In this document: positions 10,192-20,718 of the stretch, one piece after another
How positions within the stretch are numbered: the stretch's first letter is position 1
Layout: each line of letters opens with the position of its first letter
Origin: Apiotrichum sp. Y4204
Taxonomy: Eukaryota; Basidiomycota; Tremellomycetes; Trichosporonales; Trichosporonaceae
Assembly (NCBI GenBank): GCA_025531455.1
Contig: JAMYHL010000024.1
Location: 496,001 to 560,000, forward strand
DNA length: 64,000 bases
Reading direction: 5' to 3'
Notes under the pieces: generated by a model
Told to the model about the DNA's origin: nothing
The model's database searches: none
The model's input: only the letters and a program-made list of their open reading frames with translations
Position numbers and translations under genes: made by a program

Positions 10192-12053
10192 TTACAGCTC
10201 CTTGAGGGACGCGTCCATGACGTCGGCCAGGATGGCAATGTGCTCCTCGCCAAAGGTGAGCATCGGGCGGAGACGGACGGCGGCGGTACCGCTGCCGCCG
10301 CACTGGACGCCCTTGGAGCGCATCTTGCCGAGGAACGCGTCGCGGACCTCTGTGGACGGCAGGTCGAACGCCTGGAAGGTGGCCTCCTCCTGGCCACGGT
10401 GGTTGGACACGAGGTTCTGGTGGCGCGAGAAGACGTCGTTGAACGCAGCAGTGAGCTTGTCGCCCGTCTTGCGCGTGTGCTCGACGAGGTTGTTGTCGCG
10501 GATCACGCGGATAATCTCGCGGGCCTGGAGCGTGCGCATGGGGTCACCCATCCAGGTGTTGTAGTTGCGGTACGGCGCGTTGGGGCGCGTCTCAAAGTTG
10601 TGGAAGATACCCGCCTGCTGCATCTTCTTGGAGAAGGTGACAAAGTCGGGCTCCTCGCCCTTCTGGAGACCCCACTTCTCGTGGGCCCAGAAGGTGCCAG
10701 TGGCGCCGACACCGGTCTGGACCTCGTCGACAATGAAGAAGGCTCCGTGCTTGCGGGCGATCAGGCGGAGCTGGCGGAAGAAGTTGGGGGAAGCGTGGCA
10801 GTCACCACCCTCAGAGAGGATAGGCTCAATAATGACAGCAGCAACCGGCTTGTTCTTCTTGTGCTGGACGAGCTGGTCCTCGTACGCGGCAAGGCAGCGG
10901 TCCTCCTCGGCTTGGTTCTCCTTGACGTGCTCGTTAAGCGGGTACTTGAGCTGGGGGAAGTCGGCGACAGGCCAGTCAAACGCGGGAATGTCAATCTTGT
11001 GGATGGCCTTGGAGCGGGTAGCCGAGAGCGAGCCGAAGAGACGGCCGTGGAAGCCGCTCTTAAACGACATGACAGTGAGCTGCGGGGCACCGGGCTCCTG
11101 GTTGAGCATGCACGAGTCGAGCTCCTCCTTGGTGAATGCGACGTCGCGGCCACCACGCTCGCGCTGGCGGTAGGCCATGAACGCGGCCTTGAAGGCGGTC
11201 TCGTTTGCACTCGAGCCACAGAGCGAGGTGACCAGCTGGTTGAGGCCCTGGGGGCGGACAGTCATGAGACCAGTCTCAAGGTACTCTGCCCAGTCCTTTG
11301 GCGGGAACGATCCGAGCGCCGGGCGGTTGATGGCGGCAGTGATGAACTCGTCCTAGGTGTTAGAAATCGTGCGAGTGGGGTAATGAGGGAGGGGGGCCAG
11401 CCCAATCGGGGGTGATCGAATCTGCGGTCCGAGCGCGAGGGAGCCTGCAAGGGACTCGGAAGCGGAGGGCTTCAAAGAGCCGGAATGTAGGTCGGAAAGG
11501 TTTCCAAAGGGCATTGCGCGCGCTGAGGCGCTCATCCCAGACCCTCACGGCAATACTGATCATGATTCCACCGGTCGCACTCCAACTCTCTACTCACAGA
11601 CTTGGCGAGCTCAATGAGCTGGGGCACGTTGTATCCGAGGGCGATGGACGAGATCTGGGCAAACACGTCGAGGAGCGTGTTGCCGTCCGCGTCGACGAGG
11701 TAGTTGCCGCTCGACTTGGCATAGTCGCCGACGAGGACGTGCGTGCGCGAGTCCTGGATCTTGTCGATCGCGGCCGACTTGGGGGGTGAGCAAATGGGCT
11801 AAAGGCGAGTTATGCCAGGCATTGGGCGGACTGGCTCATGATGTTCACGAACCAGACGCAACCCCTCTCACACCAGCTTACGGTCAGTACTCACGGCAGC
11901 CTTGCTCGCGGGGCCGGGGACGGTGCTGGTGTGGACCTGGGGCTTGAGCGGCTCGTCGGGGATGAGGGAGCGGGACGAGAATGCGCGGGCGGCCGCGGGA
12001 GCGCGGCTGGCACTGGCACGGAGGGCGCGGGCGGGGATGGCAACCGAACGCAT
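10192..12053 (-). CDS. UGA1: 4-aminobutyrate aminotransferase (GABA transaminase), mitochondrial
   Basis: This PLP-dependent class-III aminotransferase converts GABA and 2-oxoglutarate to succinic semialdehyde and glutamate in the GABA shunt. Exons are 12053-11895, 11798-11598 and 11352-10192, giving 506 residues. The N-terminus (MRSVAIPARALRASASRAP...) is rich in Arg, Ala and Ser with no acidic residue, as expected for a mitochondrial presequence. Family signatures follow: GDYAKSSGNYLVDADGN, LDVFAQISSIALGYN, NRPALGSFPPKDW, GSSANETAFKAAF, SFHGR-type SGFHGRLFGSLS, FIVDEVQTGVG with the PLP-binding aspartate, and TFSKKMQ with the catalytic lysine. Intron 2 is 245 nt, long for this genome, but the protein is continuous across it compared with yeast UGA1. 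The gene is divergent from an amidase at 12908. Confidence 0.96.
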
Positions 12054-12907
12054 GATGGATGGATGGGGTGGGGTGAGAAAAAGAGGAGGACGGAGGAGAT
12101 GGGGGTATATGTAGTAAAAGGTGTGTGGGGCTGGAGTTGTTGCTGTAACCGACGCGGGCTATGCGCTATGAGCTGCGAGCCGCGAGAGCTGTTTGGAATG
12201 ACGACTGCCGCCGGTGCGCGGGGTTGCCGCTCCATGCCGCCCCCATACGATGGGGACGGGGTCTCGCTCGCGCCGCTCGAGGCGACAGACACGCGACATG
12301 CATACCAAAATATCAGGGTGCTGTGTGCCGTGCTGTCACCCAGTTGGAGCGTTGCTTGCAATCAAAAGACACGACGAGCGCGGCGATGCGAGCGATGCGA
12401 GGGGAGAGCGGGATGCCTCGGCAACATGTATCTGCTATATCTCCAGCCAGTAGATGTAGGAGGATCGGCTCGATCAGCGCGCGGATGCGGGGCCGGCGAG
12501 CCGAGGCGAGAATGCACCTGCCTGTGCGTCATGACACTGAATGATCTGCAGTGCGTTTATCCGCCAGGCGAACTCCAGACAGGGAGACCAAGGCACTTTA
12601 GGCGAGCTCGGCCTCTTCCACATGTGACTCCCTCCACTTTCAGCTGCGCTGCTCCATTTCGCATCGTGGGACGCGTGTTTGCCGCGAGCGAGCAGGCGAG
12701 GCTAAGAGCGCTAGAGCGCTAGAGCGCGAGGTGGGCAATTGAGTGGGAAAGCAAAGCCTAGGCCCAGGAACTCCACACGCACGGGCAAGATGGGTCGGAG
12801 ATGGCCGGCAGTCGGGATTGGTGGCCACACGACGTGCCACACCGTCCACTCTGGTAGAGGACGTTTGGCTCATGTGCTCGTCAGTGATAGCATCCTCACA
12901 CACCACC
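12054..12907. promoter_or_regulatory. Divergent intergenic region, GABA transaminase / amidase
   Basis: No exon is seen in these 854 nt. They should contain both promoters. Unlike most other divergent regions here, I found no CACGTG. A short GCGCTAGAGCGCTAGAGCGC repeat lies near 12706-12727. Confidence 0.5.
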
Positions 12908-14738
12908 ATGACGAGCTCTACGACCTGGGAGAGCGTCGCGGCCGCGAAGCGCGCGGCGCGCGACGCGTGCATCCCGCCTGAATGGCTTATTGTCGACGAC
13001 GACAGCGTGCTCGACGTCACGGGCGTTCCGCACACTTGCGGCGTGCTCACCCCCGCCGAGCTGGAGATTACAGAGACGCCGGCGCCCGCGCTCGTGGAGC
13101 GTATCCTGGCGCGCGAGCTGTCCTCTGAGCAGGTGGTCACGGCGTTTTGTAAGCGCGCGGCCGTCGCGCAGCAGCTCGTGAGTGGCAACACTGGAGTTGT
13201 TCATTGATTGTGAGAGACCTAATACTGATGATAGACCAACTGCCTTACGGAGATTCTCTTTGAGGACGCGATCGCGCGCGCGAGAGAGATTGATGCGCAG
13301 TACGCGCGCGATGGAAACCCGCGAGGACCGCTGCACGGTCTCCCCGTGTCGCTCAAGGACAACTTTAATATCAAGGATGTGGATACGACGGTCGGGTTCA
13401 TTGCCTGGTGCAATGAGCCGCAGGCGGATGATTCCGAGATGACCAAGATCATGCGCGAGTCCGGGGCGGTTATCCACTGCAAGACGAACGTGCCGACTGC
13501 CATGGTGGGGGGGCGGTGGCGGATAGAAGACTAACTCTTAGATGATTGCAGAGTCATACAACAATGTGTGGGGATACACCCGGAACCCGTGGAACCGCAA
13601 GACGTCGTCTGGCGGCTCGTCCGGCGGCGAGGGTGCGCTCCTGGCGATGAAGGGTGAGTTGAGCTGGCCACGGACGTGAAGGTCTCCGGAAACTCGCCCT
13701 CTTACGGACGTACACGTCTCCTAAACACCTCCCTCTTCAGCTCTGACAACAGGCTCGCCGATCGGCGTCGGCACCGACATTGGCGGCTCCATCCGCATCC
13801 CGTGCGCGTTCTCGGGCATCTTCGGCCTCAAGCCCTCCTTTGGCCGTTTCGCAACCTACGGCTCGCGCAGCGGCATGCCGGGACAGGAGAGCGTGCGGTC
13901 GATCAACGGCCCGATGTCGGCGTCCCTCGACGCGTGCGAGCTGTGGGCACGCACCGTCGTCGCCTCGCGGCCGTGGGAGCGCGACCCGAACATGGTGCCC
14001 CTCCCGTGGCGCGACGACCCCCTCCCTGAGAAGCTCTGCTTTGGTATGATCCTTGACGACGGTATCTGCCGCCCCACGCCGCCTGTCCTCCGCGCCCTCC
14101 GCGAGACCCGCGCCGCTTTGGAGGCAGCCGGACACCGCGTCGTCGAGTGGACGCCGTACCGCCCCGAACAGTCGAAATCCATTCTCGAGCGCTTCTTCGT
14201 CGGCGACGGCGGCGCCAAGATCTCGGGCTTTATCGCGCAGGGCGGCGAGCCGTGGCCCCTCGGCCTCGCGACGTATGAGGCGGCCGCCGCCGCAGCCAAG
14301 GCCACCCCGCCGCTCGTAGGCGACCTGTGGAGCGTGCAGGCCGAGCGGACGGCGTACGCCAAGGCCGCGCTGGACCACTGGATGGCGTCGCGGGAGCTGA
14401 CGGGAACGGGTCGGCCATTTGACGGCGTCATTGCCCCCGTGAGCGCGTACTCTGCGTGTCCGCACCACACGTTCGAGCACGTCACATACACGTCGATATG
14501 GAACATTACCGACCAGGCGGCAGCCGTCTTCCCCGTGACTAGGGTGACGCTCGAGGACGTGTGTGCCGAGCTGGACGGACACCGCGACGACGTGGAGAAG
14601 CGGATCCACGAGCGCTACCACCCCGAAGAGGTACTCGGCGCGCCGGTCGCGCTCCAGATCGTCACTATGCGTCTCGAGGAGGAGAAGGCCCTCAAGCTTG
14701 CGCGGGTCGCTGCCCAGGCGCTCGCCATGAAGGCCTAG
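12908..14738 (+). CDS. Amidase-signature hydrolase, acetamidase-like
   Basis: This is a cytosolic amidase of the amidase-signature family, hydrolysing small amides to acid plus ammonia. It resembles fungal AmdS/general amidases in length (545 residues) and architecture. Exons are 12908-13177, 13235-13504, 13542-13653 and 13753-14738. The catalytic triad is visible: lysine in LPVSLKDNFN (exon 2), the cis-serine in KTSSGGSSGGEG (exon 3), and the nucleophilic serine in GTDIGGSIRIP (exon 4). The C-terminal GAPVALQIV (where AmdS-type amidases commonly have G-x-P-x-x-L-Q-(I/V)-V) also fits. Substrate specificity (acetamide, formamide, a lactam or an omega-amide) cannot be read from sequence. Its head-to-head position with GABA transaminase suggests a role in using amides or omega-amino compounds as nitrogen sources; that is inference. 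Confidence 0.92.
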
Positions 14739-16340
14739 GACAAAGGTATTGGTTGTATTGCTGCATAGTATGAATAAGCCGTCTTGTGAATGTGAGCTGG
14801 CCGTGTCAATAACATTGCCACAAGCCACGAGCTACGGACCACAGATTACGATGCCTGATCTCGTTATCACAAATATCCACATACGCCTCCACACGGGGGC
14901 CACAATCTTCCACAACGCCCCCCCGCTGCACAAGATTACCCGCGCCACCAGGGAGTGGGCATCCTCGCTCGCATCGCCCGACTTCGGCTACAGAGATATC
15001 TCGCAAGCAAGGGTGTGTGGAGCGAGCCGATAAGAGACAGGGGCAAGCAGGGCTGACACCGAAATTTATACGACATATACGACGAATACCCGCGCCCATG
15101 TACTGTGCACCCTTCCTTGCGTCACAGCTCCAGCACCAGCACACCAGCCTGCCAGTGGCCTGCCGGCGGCTACCACCCCAGGACTCGTGCCATGCACTTT
15201 GCTCTAGACTCTTTTAGCTGCATTCATATCCGTGTAGTCTTTCTCGTTTACTAGATGCATTCCGCACCAGGCTCGGGGTCAGGCTCGGATATCTGCAAGC
15301 GAAGCGCGAAGAGCGAAGAGCGAAGCGCAAAGCCTCGATGGGGACCGCGAAGGACGGCCCGGAGTTGCCTTTCATAAAAAAAAATATGTGGTGGTACGCG
15401 CCGGCCTCTTAATGTCCAACTGGACGCGTCTGGACTCCGAAGTGGACATGTCTCAAAGTCGGGTGGATAGGCTGAATGCGAATGGTCAGAATCAGTGTAT
15501 TCCAGACCCGTGATTTCCTCTCCCGACTTTTCGAAACGTTCCTCACATCCCATATCCCATTCCATTCCACTCCCCTTGATCTCCGCCCCGATATCGAGAA
15601 CCGAAACCGAGTCCGAACCCAGCCACAGAGTGTGTCGCTGCCAGTGATCCAGTGATCCAGTGAGCAGGTCGACAGTCGGCGTATCGCGACTCGGCCTCGG
15701 TCCCCGATCGCCGACAGCAATATCTGATGTAAATGGACACGGGCGGACATGTCCACTGGTGAACGGCACGTTCCGCCAATCCGCCAACATGACGCACGAG
15801 CTCACACACTGATCCAGAGACCCAGAGGTCAAGGGGATCGAGGTCACACGACCACTACTGTCCACATGCATAACCGTGATCCACAATCCCAGAATTCCAG
15901 AATCGACGCGCCTCTACATTTTGCGTACGTGGGAATCGCTCATGGGATGTCGCTGCGCAAGCTGCAGCACTGGCATCTGGCTAGTTTCTCGCACACGCAG
16001 TCTGCAGTGCTGCCAGCAGCATAACAAGCATGCCGCACAGACATCTGGCGCTAGCGCGCGCGCTTGTGGAGTGGGAAATACATGAGTGGAGTGGGATCCA
16101 ATACATACACGCCGGGCCAATCGGCCAACGGCCAACAGTCAATGGGCTGTGTGACAGCGCCCATGACGTCAAACAAGCAGTGTGGCTCGGGCAAAGGCAT
16201 ACGAGACACGGCCGCTGGCCGGTACTCATCACCCAGCTTTCCGCGGCGATGCACCACTCGCGCACTACGGCTGACACAATGTCTTGTCGCTCCACTGGAT
16301 CCCTGGACCCAGACCAGTCTTCGATCCGTAATGTACACTG
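14739..16340. other. 1.6-kb convergent intergenic region
   Basis: It lies between two stop codons on opposite strands and is unusually long for a tail-to-tail region here. Open frames (15251-15886 minus, 16030-16671 plus and others) lack codon bias and family resemblance. Small features are a GAGCGAAGAGCGAAGCGC run near 15303-15330 and an A-tract at 15376-15384. No gene is supported. Confidence 0.45.
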
Positions 16341-17996
16341 TTACGCGGTCCCCCACACCTCGAGGCCAATACACTCGAAGTTGTGCCGCTTGTCGCTCTG
16401 CGTCGAGCCGTCGAGACAGAGAATGTCGTTGTCAAATGCTGGAGATGTTGCTGATGAGTTGCGCGTAAATGTCGCGTCGAGGATGAGGCCGTACGAGTTG
16501 CCGCTGATTGTCAGCTGGGGACGATGGAGGAATGACTCACCCGCCACCAAAGGATATAAAGCCAGACTCGCAGAGCGCAATGTACTGGTTCCTGCCTGTC
16601 CAGCGGAACACGCGCGGCTTGCTCTGTCCGCTCTCAAACTTGAACATGAATCTGGGATGAGCTTGGATTAGGTCAAAAAGCTCACGATTCGCCCGAGCCG
16701 TAGTATGTCCCCTCGCGCTTCGAGATCGCCTCGTTGAGGAAAATGCCAAACACGTGGCCCTCGCTGTCTTTCACAACGAGCAGGTTGCCGCTCGCGCGGT
16801 GGGACTCGGCGTACTTTTCCGTCTGGCGGTAGAGTGTTGCTAGTGATGCGCCGTGCTGGTCCAGCGAGACTGGGGTCAGGGGTGCCGCAGGGTATACTCA
16901 CAGAGAAGGCTCCACGAGTCGGCGAGACGTTGTCGCGGCGGCAGCATTGCTCGCAACTAATGGGTCAGACGCGACGCGACCAGAGGGGTACACTCACTTC
17001 TTTCGCCTGCGATGCCAGCAGCACCGGCGCGGTCATCTCGTTGCGACCCAGCAGCCTGGTATTGCTAAACTCCTCGTCCTCCTCGTCGTGCCCCAGCCCC
17101 GTGGGCTTGAATGCCGGTGCGCCCGAGGGCGGCACATAGGTCCCTGCGACCTGCGTCTGCGTCGCAAACGGCGACTTGTGGCTGATATCGATGGGAAGAG
17201 CCGTCTTTGTGGGGCCATCCTCGCCACCAAACACCGAGTTGTTAAGCACGGATCGCTTCCATTTGGATGCCAGGCGCGTCGTCGCAAACACATCCGCTAG
17301 GGACCGTGACGGCGACTCGGTGCGCTCCTTGTCCTTGCTCTCGTTCCTCGACGTGCTCCGGCTGCGCGGCGGGGGCAGCTTACCCGAAGCGGTGTACTGG
17401 TCCGACTGGCGGCGGATACGGCGGAATTCTGAAGCAGCGTCGTCGTTCATAGTGTTCTGTGGTGCGTGAATAAGAATATGTGCATCGGTGACCCGGGGCG
17501 GCGAGCTGGGACCTGGGAAATCGCTCGACCACATTAGCGACCTCGAGGGCGAGCCCCCGATCGACGAGCGAGACGTGAGGCGTCGCAGCGGAGGATGTGC
17601 TGAATGGTTACCCACGGATGCTGCTGATGGCGGCGCGTCATCCGCCGCGAAGAGATCAAGGCCTTGGTGGAGGGATAAAGGGGCAGCGGTCATGGGAGCC
17701 TGCATAATGTTGTTGCTGTTGTGGTTGTCGTCAATGTCATCAAAGGAACCGAGCAGATCAGTGTCGTCGAGCCGTGCAGGGCTGGGCCGCTGGTGGCTCG
17801 AGGCGGTAGGTGAGGACGAGGTGCGGCGGTGCTTGTGTGGTGAAGTGCTCGGCGAGTCCAGGACTTCTAATGGGCCAGGGCCAGAGGCAGAGTGGAAATC
17901 GCCAAAGTCAGAGGACGAGGTGGACGGCTGCTTGCGATGTGACGGGACACCGTTGTCTGCGTTGCGCTGTGTGTGCCAAGGACTGCCGCCGAACAT
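16341..17996 (-). CDS. OXR1: TLDc-domain oxidation-resistance protein (OXR1-like)
   Basis: This OXR1/TLDc family protein is linked to oxidative-stress resistance and, in yeast, to disassembly of the vacuolar V-ATPase. Exons are 17996-16998, 16956-16902, 16869-16686, 16651-16541 and 16503-16341, giving 503 residues. Exon 1 (333 codons) is a Ser/Pro/Asp-rich low-complexity region beginning MFGGSPWHTQ. The TLDc domain starts near its end and runs through the four small exons: LPPRQRLADSWSLLFSLDQHG, ATLYRQTEKY, GHVFGIFLNEAI, REGTYYGSGESFMFKF, the FGGGGNSYGLILD core and the terminal FECIGLEVWG, all classic for the domain. For exon 5 I chose the second AG, because the first gives an immediate stop while the second restores the glycine-rich motif. 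The ATG at 17996 is preferred over an upstream in-frame ATG at 18167, which lies in leader-like sequence. Confidence 0.93.
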
Positions 17997-18530
17997 GATG
18001 AAGAAAGGAGATGTGGGGGAGGGATACGATGGGATTTTAAGGGGGAGGGCTGGCGAGTGCGGAGTAGCTCGACATGGGAGCTGGAAAGCAAGCGGGGAGG
18101 ACTGGGCACTGGGGGCGATTGCCCGATTGAAAGTGAGAGGGAGAGATGCGGATGGGAAAGAGGACACGAATGCAAGAGCAATGACCGAACTCGGAGTGCT
18201 CTCGAACAGGACACAAAGATGTGGCCGATGACCATCGCATCACCCGCCTAGACGGGCCCCGGCCTGTGTGACCGTCTCGGCGCGTGGCGCGGGGCGGCGG
18301 CGGGCCGCGGTCTCCGTTCGATCTCCGTCTTCATTGCATGTCATTCATTGTCTATTGACATCATTTCCTAATCACTTCCCTAATCAACAAATTGAATCAC
18401 AAAGACACGTGTATTAACTCCGCATTTGCCACCCAAAATGATCTAAAAGTTGCTGCTTCCCCCTACTGGAATTTCTTGCGGCGGTCGTGAGGATCCCATC
18501 TCGTCGTCAACACACTCCCTCATCACCGCC
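17997..18530. promoter_or_regulatory. Divergent promoter region, OXR1-like / BMT2
   Basis: These 534 nt separate two start codons on opposite strands. A CACGTG E-box (within ACACGTGT) lies at 18406-18411 beside an AT-rich patch with ATTCATTG/AATCA repeats. No exon is seen. Confidence 0.5.
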
Positions 18531-19528
18531 ATGGTCGGGCAGCGGAAGCGCAAGACGTCGATCGTGCCGACAGGAGGCAAGGGGCGCGGCGCGGTGTCTG
18601 CCAAGGCGACGCAGGCGACGATCGCGGGGTACCACACGCTGCTGAAGCGCAAGGTGCTGCTGAAGAAGCAGATTGCCGGGATGGAGGACGGCAGGGGGGA
18701 GGAGAAGGGCAAGGAGAGGAACAAGCTGGAGGAGGAGCTCGCAAAGGTCGAGAAGGAGATGGCGCAGCTTGGCGGGATCGAGGGATACCAGTACGCCAGC
18801 ACGCTCGGGCAGTCGCAGCAGCGCGGGGGCGACTCGTCAAAGGTCCTCATCGAGTGGCTCAAGGACCTCGGGTACCACAAGCGGGAAGGCAAGCTAAGGT
18901 CAGTGAGGAAAGTTTCCCGTTGAACTGACTTTTAGAATGCTCGAAATTGGTGCACTCAAGCCGGACAACTACAGGTCGTGCACCAAGTGGATCGAGAACC
19001 GGCCCATCGACCTGCACTCGCAACATCCGGACATTGAGGAGATCGACTATATGGTGTTCCCCACAAGCAGCGACCCCGGGGGGCGGTTCGACGTCGTGAG
19101 CTGTAGCCTTGTCGTCAATTTTGTCCCGGACGCAGCTGGGAGGGGTGGGTAAATGTCTCCATTCTCCACTGACGGCAGGCGGGATGCTGCGCAAGTGCCG
19201 GGCGGACCTGCGTCCCGAGCCGTCGTCGCTGCTGTTCATGGTCCTCCCGCTCCCGTGCGTCACAAACTCGCGGTACACGACAGTCGAGTCGTTCCGCGAG
19301 CTCATGACGGACATTGGGTTCGAGCTCGTGCGCGAGCGGTGGCGTCCTGGAGGAAAGGTCGCGTACTGGCTCTTCCGGTGGCGGGATATCGGCGAGAGTG
19401 CAGACCACCTCCTTGACCTGCGGCCGTTCTTCCGGAAATGGGGCAAAAAGGAGCTACGCAACGAGGGCCCTGTGCGCAACAACTTTGCGATCGTGATGGA
19501 GAGAGGGGACAAGGACAACCGTATGTAG
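18531..19528 (+). CDS. BMT2: 25S rRNA adenine-N1 methyltransferase BMT2
   Basis: This nucleolar SAM-dependent methyltransferase makes m1A on large-subunit rRNA (A2142 in yeast). Exons are 18531-18898, 18936-19144 and 19179-19528, giving 308 residues. The N-terminus carries basic GQRKRK and KRKVLLKKQ stretches suited to nucleolar targeting. The methyltransferase core shows LEIGALKPDNY (SAM-binding glycine motif), IDLHSQHPDIEEIDYM, FDVVSCSLVVNFVPDA and GGMLRKCRADL, which are BMT2 signatures. Donor 1 is GTCAGT and donor 2 is GTGGGT. Its stop codon lies only 39 nt from the stop of the convergent SNARE gene, so the two transcripts very probably overlap at their 3' ends. Confidence 0.93.
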
Positions 19529-19567
19529 TTTGGTCTATAGCATCATTATGTATTGTACACCACAAGC

Positions 19568-20525
19568 TCATGTAATAATAACCAGGACGAGGAGGATGAT
19601 GAGCACGATGATGAGAATCGCAATGCACCACGAGCTCTTGGTGTCTGTCGTCAGCGCTGCACTCTCTGTGGCACCCACCCTCGTTCCGCCGGATAAAGTC
19701 CTTCATCTTGCGCGACACCTTTGCGAGGCGCGACTGTGTCGAGTCGACATGCGTGTTCAGTCCGTCGAGCATTCTGCCGTCAGCGCCGCCACGTACCCGG
19801 CCTCACATGCTGTGCTCATGCACCTCGGTGCCGATCATCCCCGCCTGCGCGTTCAGATTCGACAGCGTGCCCGAGATGACGCCGAGCGTGTCGTCTTGTC
19901 GCCGCATGAGCATCTGGAGTCAACTTGGGGGTATAATATCTCCGACTCCAGTGAGTACCACCGTAGTGTCACTCCTGAGCCCTCCCGCGACTACCCGCAG
20001 ACTCTCCACTCACCTGCTGCTCCTCGCGCTCCCACCTCTCCGCCTCGGCAACGTCGGCGGCGGACATCTGCGCCTCCACATCATCGCGATACCGCTCAAC
20101 CTGCTTGCCCTTTCCTTTGCTCCTCGACACCTTGGCGAGCACCTGCTTGACCTTGGAACGCAGCCCCTGGGAGGTTAGAAGAGCCCGCGATCCGCATCGA
20201 CTCACCTCCGCCTCGCGCTCCATGCGGTCCACGAACCCCCGGCGCTCGCGCACTTCGCGCTCCCCAATCCCCCACCGGTCCCCATGCTCCTCTACCACGC
20301 GCACACACTCATCCAGGTCCTGCAGGTCGAGCTCGAGCAGCTCGAGCGTCGTCTCCAGCTCCTCGACCGTTTCGCGGACCGTCCCCGCGTCCGCGCCGCT
20401 TACACGCGCATAGGAGGCAAGCAGGTCGTCCACTTTCCGGATATTCGCCTCCACCTCCCTGTTTGTCAGCCCTCGCAGAAACTTGGAGCTCACCCGCGCG
20501 CGTCAATGTACGGATCCTTGGACAT
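19568..20525 (-). CDS. TLG1: Syntaxin-6/Tlg1-type SNARE
   Basis: This Qc-SNARE of the trans-Golgi/endosome acts in retrograde membrane fusion. Exons are 20525-20494, 20458-20206, 20166-20014, 19913-19807, 19773-19679 and 19644-19568, giving 238 residues. The N-terminal part (SKDPYIDARGEVEANIRKV...) resembles the syntaxin-6 N domain. A basic KGKGKQVERY linker precedes the SNARE motif, RRQDDTLGVISGTLSNLNAQ through MLDGLNTHVDSTQSRLAKV, ending in FIRRNE. It carries the zero-layer glutamine of Q-SNAREs. A single C-terminal membrane anchor (CIAILIIVLIILLVLVIIT) ends at the stop. All six exons join in frame. The last intron uses a GTGGGT donor. The exact orthologue (Tlg1 versus another Qc-SNARE) is inferred from the overall layout. 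Confidence 0.88.
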
Positions 20526-20718
20526 GGTGTGATGTGGAGAATGCGACTTTGTGGACGCGATGACATGTACAATTGTCGACGTCAGTGCTCGAGTGGATGT
20601 GTCGTCGTGGTTGGAAATCACGTGGTTTCCATGTTCCCGCCACCACATCTCGACCTCCATCACAGCTCTTGACCGTCATCGCAGAGACAATGGTCGCGAG
20701 CATCTCATCGTCAGCACC
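20526..20718. promoter_or_regulatory. Compact bidirectional promoter, SNARE / GPI inositol-deacylase
   Basis: Only 193 nt separate the two ATGs. A CACGTG E-box lies at 20619-20624 (TCACGTGG context). Both genes act in the secretory pathway, so a shared promoter is plausible. Confidence 0.55.

Noticed and set aside
10240..11415. 391-codon plus-strand open frame
   Set aside because: It is the antisense shadow of the GABA transaminase exon, caused by GC-rich codon bias. The minus strand carries all family motifs.
17461..17496. Possible 36-nt in-frame intron in OXR1 exon 1 (GTCACC...CACAG, minus strand)
   Set aside because: The donor is poor and there is no convincing branch site. The region is disordered, so frame conservation gives no support.
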